Shown in pieces: positions 32,345 through 41,059 of a DNA stretch of 64,000 nt (positions are counted from its first letter, which is position 1; each line of letters opens with the position of its first letter). Source of the stretch: Methylobacterium sp. Leaf104 (GTDB taxonomy: Bacteria > Pseudomonadota > Alphaproteobacteria > Rhizobiales > Beijerinckiaceae); the NCBI RefSeq assembly GCF_001422885.1, contig NZ_LMMZ01000005.1, positions 124,001 through 188,000 of the forward strand, read 5' to 3'. A program made the position numbers and the translations under genes. The notes below the pieces were generated by a model. The model was given only the letters and a program-made list of their open reading frames with translations, searched no databases and was not told the DNA's origin.

Positions 32345-33856
32345 TCAGCCGCCCCGGCGGACGAAGAACCCGAGGGCCGAACGGACGGTCGGGCGCAGGA
32401 AGATCAGGGCGAGGGCGCCATAGGCCAGCATGCCGAGGGTCACGCAGCCGAAGAGCCCGAGGCGGTCGCCCAGAGCGTCGTGGATCGGCGCCTGCACCAG
32501 CAGCACCAGGGCCGCCATGGCGCCGGCGCAGGCGGTGGCCGGCATCAGCACCCCGACGAGGCGACCGTTGCTCACCGGCACGAAGCGTCCGGCCCGCAGG
32601 ACGATCAGGGGCGAGAACAGGTAGGCCCGCACCACGTGGCCGATCACGAGGGCCGGGAGCCCGAAGGGTCCGGTGAGGATCGCCGCCACGGCGCCGAGGC
32701 CGAACTGGGCCCCGGCGAGCTTCAGGGCCGTTCCGCTGCGCCCCAAGGCCGTGAAGATCATCCACAGCATGGAGGTGACGACGAATTCCGGCGCCAGCAG
32801 GGAGAGGATGCGCAGCACCGGCGCCGCGTCGTGCCACTGGTCGCCGAACAGGAACGGGATCAGCGTCGGGGCCACCGCGGCCATGCCGAAGAAGGCCGGC
32901 AGCGCCAGGAAGGCGGAGGTCCGGGTGAAGTCGTGGAAGGCGGCGGCGAGGTCGGACGGGCGGTCCTGCAGGCGGGCATAGGTGGTGAGCCCCACGGCCG
33001 AGAACGGGATGACCGCGACCTGGCTCACGAGGTCGATGCAGCGCCAGGCGAGGCGCAGGTGCCCGACATCGGCGGTCGACAGGAAGTAGGCGGCGATCAC
33101 CTCCTGGCTGCGAATCGAGAAGACCAGCAGCAGGTTCGTGGAGAAGACCCGGGAGCCGAAGGCGATCTGTCGACGCGCCGCCGGGATGTCCAGGCGCCGG
33201 GCCGGGATCCAGGGCATCGCCGCCCAGGTCAGGAGCGTGGTCGCGCCGGTGGCGACGAGGCGCTGGACCACGAGACTCCAGACTCCGTAATCCGCCAGCG
33301 CCAGCGCCAGGGCGGCGGCGCCCCCGAGGAGGTTGGCGCCGAGCGCCCGGAGGGCGAGCTTGCGGAAGCCGAAGCTGCGCTGGAGGCGCGCCTCGTGAAT
33401 CGCGCCGAAGGCCGAGATCACGAAGCAGGCGGAGAGGGCGCAGAGGGCCGGTCGCAGCTCGGGCAGGTCCAGCAGCCAGGCGATCGGCCAGGACAGCCCG
33501 ACCAGGGCCGCCGCGTAGACGACGCTGGAGCCCAGCGTCACCCAGAAGGCCGTGGCGGCGAAGTCCTCGTCGAGGTCCGCCCGCTGGACCACCGCGTCGG
33601 GCAGGCCGCCGCGGGCGACGATCTGCAGGATGTCGATGAAGACCGCCGCGACGGCGACGAGGCCGAATTCGGCGGGCTCGATCAGTCGGGCCAGGACCAG
33701 AAACACCCCGAAGCTGAGGATGACGTTGCCCACGGAGGCCAGCGCCACCCAGCGTGCCGCCGCGAAGGAGCGGCCCGAGACGTCCGGCTCGTCGGTGACG
33801 CCGAGGGAGGCCGGCGCGGACGCAGCCTGTCCCGGAAGCAGTGCGGTGGCGCTCAC
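32345..33856 (-). CDS. Polysaccharide flippase (Wzx/lipopolysaccharide biosynthesis protein)
   Basis: 503 residues, with around twelve to fourteen helices in the MATE/Wzx fold; it begins after a soluble 30-residue leader with RWVALASVGNVILSFGVFLVLARLIEPAEFGLVAVAAVF, the typical helix 1-2 block. The GTG start overlaps the TGA of the upstream glycosyltransferase (GTGA). It would flip the undecaprenyl-linked repeat unit across the inner membrane. Confidence 0.88.
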   Translation of the reverse strand: MSATALLPGQAASAPASLGVTDEPDVSGRSFAAARWVALASVGNVILSFGVFLVLARLIEPAEFGLVAVAAVFIDILQIVARGGLPDAVVQRADLDEDFAATAFWVTLGSSVVYAAALVGLSWPIAWLLDLPELRPALCALSACFVISAFGAIHEARLQRSFGFRKLALRALGANLLGGAAALALALADYGVWSLVVQRLVATGATTLLTWAAMPWIPARRLDIPAARRQIAFGSRVFSTNLLLVFSIRSQEVIAAYFLSTADVGHLRLAWRCIDLVSQVAVIPFSAVGLTTYARLQDRPSDLAAAFHDFTRTSAFLALPAFFGMAAVAPTLIPFLFGDQWHDAAPVLRILSLLAPEFVVTSMLWMIFTALGRSGTALKLAGAQFGLGAVAAILTGPFGLPALVIGHVVRAYLFSPLIVLRAGRFVPVSNGRLVGVLMPATACAGAMAALVLLVQAPIHDALGDRLGLFGCVTLGMLAYGALALIFLRPTVRSALGFFVRRGG

Positions 33857-35211
33857 GCGCGGTCGGCCCGGCGCTCGTCCACAAGCTCGGCGTAGAGGTC
33901 CAGGTACTTCTCGGCGACGCGCTCCGAGGTCGATTCGCGAATGACGTGCTGGAAGCTGCGTTCGTCCGGCAGGCCGACGCGGCCACGGGCGATCACGGCC
34001 CGGAGGCGCTCGGCGAGTTCGGCCTCGTCGCCGGGCGTGAAGAGCCACTCGGCGTTGTCCTCGCCGATCAGTTCGGGGATGCCGCCCGAGGCCGCGCCGA
34101 TCACCGGCACGCCCATGACGTAGGCCTCGTAGATCGTCCGCGGCGAGGGCTCGGCCCAGAACGAGGGCACGATGAGCACGTCGATCTCGCTGAGGAAGTC
34201 GGCGGGCTTGGCCCAGCCCACGAACTCGATGGGCAGGCCCTCGGCCCGCGCCTTGAACCGGTCGATCGAGTCGTCCATCGCCTGGCCGGCCACGAGGCAG
34301 CGCCAATCCCCGGGCCCGACCGCGCGGAACGCGTCGACGAGGGTGCCGACGCCCTTCTCGACGTTGATGCGGCCGAGATAGCCGAAGGTCATCGGCCGGC
34401 CGGTGCGGTCGATCCGCCGCCGCGCCTCGGGGTCGCCGTCCGGCACCGTGCAGGAATAGTAGATCACCCGCCGGCGCTCCGGCGCGAGGTGACGGAACAG
34501 GCCGTGGTTCACGTGGGTCTTCAGGATCTCCGTCCCGACGCTGACCACGGCGCCCACCGCTCGGTTGGTGATCTGCTTGGTGGCGTTCACCACCTTGCAG
34601 CCCAGGTGCCAGTGCGTGCAGGGCTTGCCGTGCCGGAACATCGCGGCATTGCCGCAGATCAAGTCGTACTCGCAGACCGTGTGGACGATCGGGATGCCGC
34701 GCTTGGCCGCCTCGCGCCAGACCAGGGTCGAGACGTCGAGGAGCGAGTGCGTGTTGACGATGTCGGGCCGGAAATCGTCGAGGACGCGGCCGAACTCGGC
34801 GGCGATGGCGAAGTTCCACTGCTGCTTCAGCTTCGCCCAGGTGCGACCGACCCGCGTCGCCTTCGGCCAGTCCTCCAGCCAGAAGTCGTTGTTGTGGGCC
34901 ATGCGGTAGACGGTGACGCCGTTGCGCACGGTCTTGGGCTCGGGCTCCCGGGCGATGCAGGCCGCCGCCACCGTGTGGCCGGCCGCCACCAGCTCCTCGG
35001 CGAGATGCTCCACCGAGCGTTCGGCGCCGCCGACGATGTAGGGTGGATAGAGCGCACTGAGATGCAGGATGCGCAAGGGGCCGGTCGCGGCGGTCCGGGC
35101 GGCGCTTCCTGCGCCTCGCATCTCGGAGGTGGATGCGGGCGAGGGCTCCAGCAGGGCGCGGGCGAGGCCCGGGGTCGCCATCGCCGACGGGGTCATGGGG
35201 GAAGCGGTCAT
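33853..35211 (-). CDS. Glycosyltransferase, GT4-like
   Basis: 452 residues. After a low-complexity leader of about 45 residues comes the GT-B N-domain (PLRILHLSALYPPYIVGGAERSVEHLAEEL) and the C-domain with MTFGYLGRINVEKGVGTLVDAF and the catalytic-type EX7E segment around PSPRTIYEAYVMGVPVIGAASGGIPELI. It has 4-nt overlaps with both the preceding and following gene, and resembles the next glycosyltransferase (35208-36467) over its length, for example HxxSLYxPxxVGGAE and CG/TNxAMxRHGxxC, so the two probably arose by duplication. The sugar donor cannot be read. Confidence 0.87.
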   Translation of the reverse strand: MTASPMTPSAMATPGLARALLEPSPASTSEMRGAGSAARTAATGPLRILHLSALYPPYIVGGAERSVEHLAEELVAAGHTVAAACIAREPEPKTVRNGVTVYRMAHNNDFWLEDWPKATRVGRTWAKLKQQWNFAIAAEFGRVLDDFRPDIVNTHSLLDVSTLVWREAAKRGIPIVHTVCEYDLICGNAAMFRHGKPCTHWHLGCKVVNATKQITNRAVGAVVSVGTEILKTHVNHGLFRHLAPERRRVIYYSCTVPDGDPEARRRIDRTGRPMTFGYLGRINVEKGVGTLVDAFRAVGPGDWRCLVAGQAMDDSIDRFKARAEGLPIEFVGWAKPADFLSEIDVLIVPSFWAEPSPRTIYEAYVMGVPVIGAASGGIPELIGEDNAEWLFTPGDEAELAERLRAVIARGRVGLPDERSFQHVIRESTSERVAEKYLDLYAELVDERRADRA

Positions 35212-36467
35212 GGACGGCACTCGTCGAGACGCGGGGGCTCGGGGAAGGCCGCCGGCGGGAGAGGATGGGAACGCGCCGCGCCGCGGGCGCGAACGGCGGC
35301 GTAGAGATCGAGATAGGCGTCGGCGACGGCAGCCGGGTCGGTGCCGTCCCGAACGGCTCCGGCGCGGGCCAGGCCCTCGGGAAGGCGGCCCGGCTCGTCG
35401 ACGAGCCGCGCCATCGCGGCGGCGAGGGCCGGAGCGTCGCCGGGGGGCACGAGCCAGGGGCCGGGGCCGACCTGCTCGCCGATCCCGCCCACCGCCGTGC
35501 CGATCACCGGCACGGCCCGGCCATAGGCCTCGGCCACCGTCCGGCCGAACGCCTCCGGCCAGACCGGCGGGACGACGAGGCAGTCGATGGCATCGAGGAA
35601 GGCATCCTTGTCGGCATACCCGACAAACGTTACCGGCAACCCCTCGGCCAGGGCGCGGTAGCGGTCGAGGCCGTCCGCAGCTTGGCCGGCGACGACGAGG
35701 CGCCAGCCCTCCGCCGGCAGGCGGCGGCAGGCCTCCAGCAGGATGTCGGTGCCCTTGGAGGGCTCGATGCGTCCGAGGCAGCCGAACACGACCGGGGCAC
35801 CCGGCCGGCGCGGCTGCCGGACCGAGGGGCCGCCGGCGGCGATCGGGTTCCAGATCACCCGGCGGAGCCGCTCGGGAACGTCCGCGAAGAACCCGGCCGC
35901 CAGGTGTCGGTCCAGGATGTCGGTGCCGACCGCCGCGACGGCCGAGACGGCCTGCTGACAGTGGCGATGGGGCGTCGCGTAGAAACGGCATTTCAGGTGC
36001 TGGCCGGCGCAGGCCCGTCCGTGCCGGGACATCGCGCCGTTGGTGCACAGGCTGGTGAAGTCGTGGAGCGTGTGGACCACCGGAAGTCCGAGCCGCCGGA
36101 GCATCGGCCAGATGGCCGGAGGGATCTCCGAGATCGAATGGGTGTTCACCACCTCGGGTGCGAAGTCGCGGACCGCCGCCTGCAGCCCGTCGAGGGTGTG
36201 CCGGTTCCACTGGGTCGCGAGCTTGTAGCGGAGGCGGTCGAGGCGCCCGTGCTGCGGCCAGTCGAGGCGGTGGAAGGGGGTGCCGTATCCGGTCCGGTAG
36301 ACGGTGACCCCGTCCTGGAGGGCCGGCGCTTCCACACGGCGCGAGGCGCAGGCCACCGCCACGGCGTGGCCGAGGCCGGCCTGGGTCCGGGCGAGGGTCT
36401 CGACCATGAGTTCTGCGCCGCCGACCTGCTCGGGCGCGTAGAGGGAGCTAAGGTGCAGGATGCGCAT
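35208..36467 (-). CDS. Glycosyltransferase, GT4-like
   Basis: 419 residues from ATG 36467, where the GT-B core starts at once (MRILHLSSLYAPEQVGGAELMVETLART). The C-domain has VVFGCLGRIEPSKGTDILLEAC and PEAFGRTVAEAYGRAVPVIGTAVGGIGEQV. A Cys-rich insert (SLCTNGAMSRHGRACAGQHLKC) is shared with the downstream paralogue. It overlaps the upstream glycosyltransferase gene by 20 nt and the downstream one by 4 nt, in line with one coupled operon. Confidence 0.87.
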   Translation of the reverse strand: MRILHLSSLYAPEQVGGAELMVETLARTQAGLGHAVAVACASRRVEAPALQDGVTVYRTGYGTPFHRLDWPQHGRLDRLRYKLATQWNRHTLDGLQAAVRDFAPEVVNTHSISEIPPAIWPMLRRLGLPVVHTLHDFTSLCTNGAMSRHGRACAGQHLKCRFYATPHRHCQQAVSAVAAVGTDILDRHLAAGFFADVPERLRRVIWNPIAAGGPSVRQPRRPGAPVVFGCLGRIEPSKGTDILLEACRRLPAEGWRLVVAGQAADGLDRYRALAEGLPVTFVGYADKDAFLDAIDCLVVPPVWPEAFGRTVAEAYGRAVPVIGTAVGGIGEQVGPGPWLVPPGDAPALAAAMARLVDEPGRLPEGLARAGAVRDGTDPAAVADAYLDLYAAVRARGAARSHPLPPAAFPEPPRLDECRP

Positions 36468-37590
36468 CGGCGGCCTCCCCGGCGGAGATCGGGCGGGTGG
36501 CGTCCCGCACCGCGTCGAGGAGCACGCCCTCGTAGCGCCTCGCGGTCTCGGCCCAGTCGTAGCGGCGCACATTGGCCTGGCCGCGGGCGATCAGCGCGGC
36601 GCGCAGGCCGGGCTCGCGGAGGAGGCGGCGCAGGGCCGCCGCGAGGGCACCGGGGTCGGCGGGGTCGAAGGTCAGCGCCCCGGCGCCCGCGATCTCGGGC
36701 GTCGCCGAGCGGTCCGAGCACAGCACCGGGCAGCCCAGCGCCTGCGCCTCCAGGACCGGCAGGCAGAACCCCTCGGCGAAGGACGGCACGCACAGGCACA
36801 GGGCGCCGCGGTAGAGGGCGGCAAGGCGGTCCTCGCCGATGCGCGCGAGCCGTGTCAGCTGCACCGGTGCCCCGGCCAGGGCGGCCGCGATGGTCTCCCG
36901 TTCATCATCGCCGACATGCACGATGGCGAGGTCGGGATGGGTCTGCGCAAGGGCCGCGACGGCCTGCGCCAGGGTGGCGAAGTTCTTGTTGTGGGTGGCG
37001 TTGCCCACTGCCAGGACGTAGGCGCCGAGGGCGGTCTCCGGCGCGGCGCCCGCCGCCGACGCGTCGAGCATCGCCGCCGAGGGAACGGTCCTGACCCGGC
37101 CGCGCAGGGACGGGTAGAACCGCTCGAGACTCCTCCGGGTGGCGTCCGAGACCGCGACCACCCGGGCGCTGTTGCCGAGAACCAGCCGGAAGATCAGGTC
37201 GGTCGTCACGGCTTCGCGCCGTCCGGTGCTCTCGGGGATCGTGCGGAAATAGAGGTCGTGCACGACGCTGACCCGGGAGCGTCCGCCGAAGGCCGCGCCG
37301 TAGGGGTCAGCGTTCAGCACCACGTCGATCGCTTGCGCCCGGCACAGGGCAGGAACGGTGAATGCCTGGCGCAGGACGTCGAGGATCATCAGGCGCGGGC
37401 GCGGCACGGTGACGACCTCGACCCGGTCGCGGATCGTCTCGGGCAGTTGTGCGCGCGTCCAGGGCGAGCGCAGGACGACCGAAACGTTGCCCCGGCCGAG
37501 CAGCCCCGCGATCACCCGGAAGGCGACCAGCGCCACGCCGGACGGGCGGCCGCCGTGCTGGCTCGGCATGTTGACGAGGACGCGGGTCAT
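36448..37590 (-). CDS. Glycosyltransferase, GT4-like (mannosyl/rhamnosyltransferase type)
   Basis: 380 residues. The N-domain begins MTRVLVNMPSQHGGRPSGVALVAFRVIAGLL, typical of bacterial GT4 enzymes that read a GxxSGxxR loop; SVVHDLYFRTIPES follows. The C-domain carries YVLAVGNATHNKNFATLAQAVAAL and FAEGFCLPVLEAQALGCPVLCSDRSATPEIAGAGALTFDP, the EX7E region with the donor phosphate contacts. It lies 41 nt after the preceding glycosyltransferase. Confidence 0.87.
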   Translation of the reverse strand: MTRVLVNMPSQHGGRPSGVALVAFRVIAGLLGRGNVSVVLRSPWTRAQLPETIRDRVEVVTVPRPRLMILDVLRQAFTVPALCRAQAIDVVLNADPYGAAFGGRSRVSVVHDLYFRTIPESTGRREAVTTDLIFRLVLGNSARVVAVSDATRRSLERFYPSLRGRVRTVPSAAMLDASAAGAAPETALGAYVLAVGNATHNKNFATLAQAVAALAQTHPDLAIVHVGDDERETIAAALAGAPVQLTRLARIGEDRLAALYRGALCLCVPSFAEGFCLPVLEAQALGCPVLCSDRSATPEIAGAGALTFDPADPGALAAALRRLLREPGLRAALIARGQANVRRYDWAETARRYEGVLLDAVRDATRPISAGEAADAHPAP

Positions 37591-37631
37591 CGTGGCTCGG
37601 CGGCTCCGGAGGAGAGGGGTGCCTGTCCGCG

Positions 37632-38849
37632 TCACGCGCGGGCTGCGACCTGGCGGACCAGAGCGGCGAGATCGTCCTGCATCCGGGCGGCCCCGTAGCG
37701 GGCGAGGGCGCGCTCGCGGGCGAGGCGGGTGCGTCCGGCGAAGGCCGCCGGGCGCGCCAGGATCTCGGCGAGGGCGGCGGCGATGCGGTCGGGCCGGCGC
37801 GGCGGCACAAGGGTGCCGAGGGCGCCGCCGTCGAGGATCTCGCTGGAGGCGCCGGCATCGGTGGCGACCACCGGCACGCCCGCCAGCATCGCCTCCACGA
37901 GGGTCCGGCCGAACGGCTCGGGATCGACGGAGGGATGGACCACGGCGTCGACGGCCTGCATCAGGCGGGGCACGTCGCTGCGCTGGCCGAGGAACAGCAC
38001 GCGGTCGGCGACACCCCGGGCCGCCGCGAGGTCGCGCAGCCCCGCCGCGTAGGCATCCTCGCCGAACAGGGCCGAGCCCACCACCACGCAGCGCAAGCCC
38101 GGCACCCGCGCCAGCGCCTCGATCACGACATCCTGCCCCTTCCAGGGCGCGAGACGGCTGAACACGCCGACGAGGGGTCCGCCGGGCAGGCCGAGCTCCG
38201 CCCGCAAGGCCGCCGCGGGGCGTGGGTCGAGGGTCAGGTCGAGGCCGTTCGGCACCACCGTCACGCGGTCCCGGCGCCCGCCGGCCCGCACGAAGGCCCC
38301 GGCGGCGGCCTGCGAGGGGACGATCACCCGCGCCGCGCAGGCATTCGCGAGCCGTGCCTGGACGATCCGCTGCGCCCGGCCGAAATGGGCGCCGTCGAGG
38401 ATGTCGTGCAGGTGCCAGATGAGGGGACGGCCGACGAGGCGGGCGGGCAGCGCCGCGAGGAGGAAGGCCTTCTGCGAGTTGGCGTAGACGACGTCGCAGG
38501 TCCGCGCCGCCCGGGCGAGGTCGAGCCCGAGCCGGGCGAGGCGCCCGAGCACCGGAAGGGCACGCAAGGGGGAGACGTCCCGGCGCAGGCCCGAGAGGTC
38601 GGCGCCGGGCACGGCGAGCTGGACGCTCAGGCCGGCCTCCCGCAGGGCCTCGGCGAGGGGGCCGCGCTCGAACAGGAAGGCCGCGGACCCTGGCCAAGCC
38701 CGCACGACGTCGCGCAGGACGAGTTCGGCCCCCGACATCGTGCCGGTGTGGCTGACGAACAGCACCCGCGGGCGGGTGCCGCGCGTCTCGACCGGAACCG
38801 TGGCGCGCGCCGGGTCGAGGCCGGCGGCAGTGGCGAGCGTTCCGGCCAT
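37632..38849 (-). CDS. Glycosyltransferase, GT4-like
   Basis: 405 residues from ATG 38849, which overlaps the stop codon of the co-polymerase gene by one base. N-domain RPRVLFVSHTGTMSGAELVLRDVVRAWP, linker NGLDLTLDP, C-domain PLVGVFSRLAPWKGQDVVIEALARVPG and HPSVDPEPFGRTLVEAMLAGVPVVATDAGASSEIL. A complete GT-B enzyme without membrane helices; it would act on lipid-linked sugar at the cytoplasmic face. Confidence 0.88.
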   Translation of the reverse strand: MAGTLATAAGLDPARATVPVETRGTRPRVLFVSHTGTMSGAELVLRDVVRAWPGSAAFLFERGPLAEALREAGLSVQLAVPGADLSGLRRDVSPLRALPVLGRLARLGLDLARAARTCDVVYANSQKAFLLAALPARLVGRPLIWHLHDILDGAHFGRAQRIVQARLANACAARVIVPSQAAAGAFVRAGGRRDRVTVVPNGLDLTLDPRPAAALRAELGLPGGPLVGVFSRLAPWKGQDVVIEALARVPGLRCVVVGSALFGEDAYAAGLRDLAAARGVADRVLFLGQRSDVPRLMQAVDAVVHPSVDPEPFGRTLVEAMLAGVPVVATDAGASSEILDGGALGTLVPPRRPDRIAAALAEILARPAAFAGRTRLARERALARYGAARMQDDLAALVRQVAARA

Positions 38850-41047
38850 CAGGCGGCTTCCACGCGGTTCGGCAGGGACCGGGGCATCGCGTCGTAGGTC
38901 GGCTGGCCGCCGGGCTTCACCATCGTCATGGCGATGCCGAGGACGGCGCCGCCGGCCCTGCGCAGGCTCGCGACGGTCTCGATGGTGTCGGAGAGCTGCG
39001 AGCGGCCGTAGCGGGTGCAGCAGAGCACGCCGTCGACGTGGCGGGCGAGCATGCAAGCATCCATCAGCAGGCTGCTCGGCGGGCTGTCGAGGAGCACGAG
39101 GTCGTAGCGGCGGCTCCAGCGCAGGAGGTGCGCCATGCGCTGGCTCATCAGGAGCTCGGTCGAGTCCGGCGTCGGCATGCCGGCCGGGATGACGTCGAAG
39201 CCGTCCTTGGCGATGATGGCCCCGGGTGCATCGATCTCCCCGCGCAGGATGCCGGTGAGGCCCGCGCAGCGGCCGAGGCCGAGGGAGGCCTCGAAGTTCG
39301 GCCGGCGCAGGTCGCACTCGATCACCAGGACCCGGCGGCCGCTTGCGGCGCTGAGGCCGGCGATGGCGAAGGTCGTGAACGACTTGCCTTCACGGGGTTT
39401 GCCCGAAGTCACCAGGACCGTGCGCGAGCCGTCGCCGCCCGCCAGGAACAGGTGGGCGTGCAGGGTGCGCAGAACGTTGCGCATGCCCGGGTCGGCCTGC
39501 GCCCGCTGCAGGGCCTCGGCCAGGGGCAGTTCGCGGCGCCGGTCGGACAGGCGACCCATCAGGCCGCCGGGCGTGAGGCAGGGCAGCTGGGCGAAGACCG
39601 GGGCGCCGGTGCCGGCCACGAGTTGGGCGGGGGTGCGGACCCGACGGTCCGCGAGGTCGCGCAGGAGGGCGGCGCCTGCGGCCAGCACGGTCGCCAGCAC
39701 GAAGGCACCGGCGAGGAACGGGACGGGCTTGGGCGAGAACGCCTCCTGCGGCACCTCGGCCAGACTGACGAGGCGGGTGCTGCCGGTGAGGATCCGCCGC
39801 TCGGTTTCGAGTTCGCTCGCCCGCTTCACGAGGTCGGCGTAGCGGGCGCGCTTGATCTCGGCGTTGCGAACCATGCCCTCGATCGAAGCCTCGTCGTCCA
39901 TGGCGGCCGCGGCCTCGGACTTGGCGCTCTCCATCTGGGCCCGCAGGGACCGGGCCAGGGTGCTGGAGGCCTCGTAGGTCTTGCGCAGGCCGTCGGCGAC
40001 GTTGGCGAGTTCCCGGTCGATGCGGGCGCGCAGGCTGGCCTGCTCGGTCTGGAGGGCGCGCACGGTGGGGTGGTTCGGACCGAGCAGGGTGCTCTGGTTG
40101 GCGAGCTGGGCGCTGACGCCGCTGATCTGCTGCTTGAGGTCGCCCACCGCGCGGCTGGCGAGCGCGGCCGGGGCGCTGTCGGATCCGCGGCGCCGGTCGG
40201 CCTCGATCTCCTTGAGGCGCGCGGCCGCATCCGCCTTGGCGCCCTCGGCCGCCGCGAGCTGCTGGCTGATGCCGGTGAGGCGCTCGGCGCTGATCGGCCC
40301 GGTCGCGCCCTTCACGAGACCCTTGCGGCGGCGGAAGGCCTGGATGCGCGCCTCGTCGTCGCGGATCGAGGCATCGAGCTGCTTGATCTCGGTGAACAGC
40401 CAATCGGTGGCGGCCTTGCGGCTCGAGGCCTGCGCGTTGCGCTGGTCCTCAAGGAAGGCGTTGATCAGAGCGTTGGCCATCGTCTGCGCCACCTCGGGCA
40501 GCGGCGACTTGTAGCCGATGGCGATGACGCGCGAGCGACCGGCGCTGCCGACCATGTAGCGCTTCTGGAGGTACTCCACGAGGGCGTCGCGATCGCTGCC
40601 GAGCTTGGCGCAGACGGCGTCGTTCTTCTCGGTGATCCGGTCGGGCCGTCCGCGGGTCATGGCATGGCGGCACTCGGCCATCACCGCCTCGGCGAGGCCG
40701 CTCTCGGCGGCCAGGCGCATGAGGCGGGGCGACCGGATCACCAGGATCTGGCTCTCGAGATCGGCAGGGTCGCCGAGCTTCTGGATCCAGGCCATGGAGG
40801 CGTTGTTCGCGCCGGGCTCGGGCTCGGCCACGATGACGGAGCCACTGGCGACGTACTGGGCGGGCGTACGGATCAGAAAGGCCACCGCGAGCCCGAGGAC
40901 GGCGACGAGGACGCTCGCGAACAGGATGCGCCGCCGCCAGATCTTCAGGAGCAGCGCCATCAATGCGCCGCCGCGCTCACGGTCCTGCTCGGACGCGCGC
41001 CCGGCGGCCGGAACCCTTTCGGGCATGTCGAGGGTGAGGAGGGACAT
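38849..41047 (-). CDS. Polysaccharide co-polymerase with tyrosine-kinase domain (Wzc/GumC-BY-kinase type)
   Basis: 732 residues. A Wzz/GumC domain has an N-terminal helix (about 38-58, RRRILFASVLVAVLGLAVAFLI), a long periplasmic coiled coil (about 190-400) and a second helix near 440-460. The cytoplasmic BY-kinase follows: Walker A SGKPREGKSFTT, Walker A' VLVIECDLRRP and Walker B LVLLDSPPSS. The C-terminus lacks the usual Tyr cluster and shows only one Tyr (PTYDAMPRS), so autophosphorylation control may be reduced. It sets chain length and couples synthesis with export. No Wza-type outer-membrane channel is in the window. Confidence 0.9.
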   Translation of the reverse strand: MSLLTLDMPERVPAAGRASEQDRERGGALMALLLKIWRRRILFASVLVAVLGLAVAFLIRTPAQYVASGSVIVAEPEPGANNASMAWIQKLGDPADLESQILVIRSPRLMRLAAESGLAEAVMAECRHAMTRGRPDRITEKNDAVCAKLGSDRDALVEYLQKRYMVGSAGRSRVIAIGYKSPLPEVAQTMANALINAFLEDQRNAQASSRKAATDWLFTEIKQLDASIRDDEARIQAFRRRKGLVKGATGPISAERLTGISQQLAAAEGAKADAAARLKEIEADRRRGSDSAPAALASRAVGDLKQQISGVSAQLANQSTLLGPNHPTVRALQTEQASLRARIDRELANVADGLRKTYEASSTLARSLRAQMESAKSEAAAAMDDEASIEGMVRNAEIKRARYADLVKRASELETERRILTGSTRLVSLAEVPQEAFSPKPVPFLAGAFVLATVLAAGAALLRDLADRRVRTPAQLVAGTGAPVFAQLPCLTPGGLMGRLSDRRRELPLAEALQRAQADPGMRNVLRTLHAHLFLAGGDGSRTVLVTSGKPREGKSFTTFAIAGLSAASGRRVLVIECDLRRPNFEASLGLGRCAGLTGILRGEIDAPGAIIAKDGFDVIPAGMPTPDSTELLMSQRMAHLLRWSRRYDLVLLDSPPSSLLMDACMLARHVDGVLCCTRYGRSQLSDTIETVASLRRAGGAVLGIAMTMVKPGGQPTYDAMPRSLPNRVEAA

Positions 41048-41059
41048 GCGCGCCGCTCG

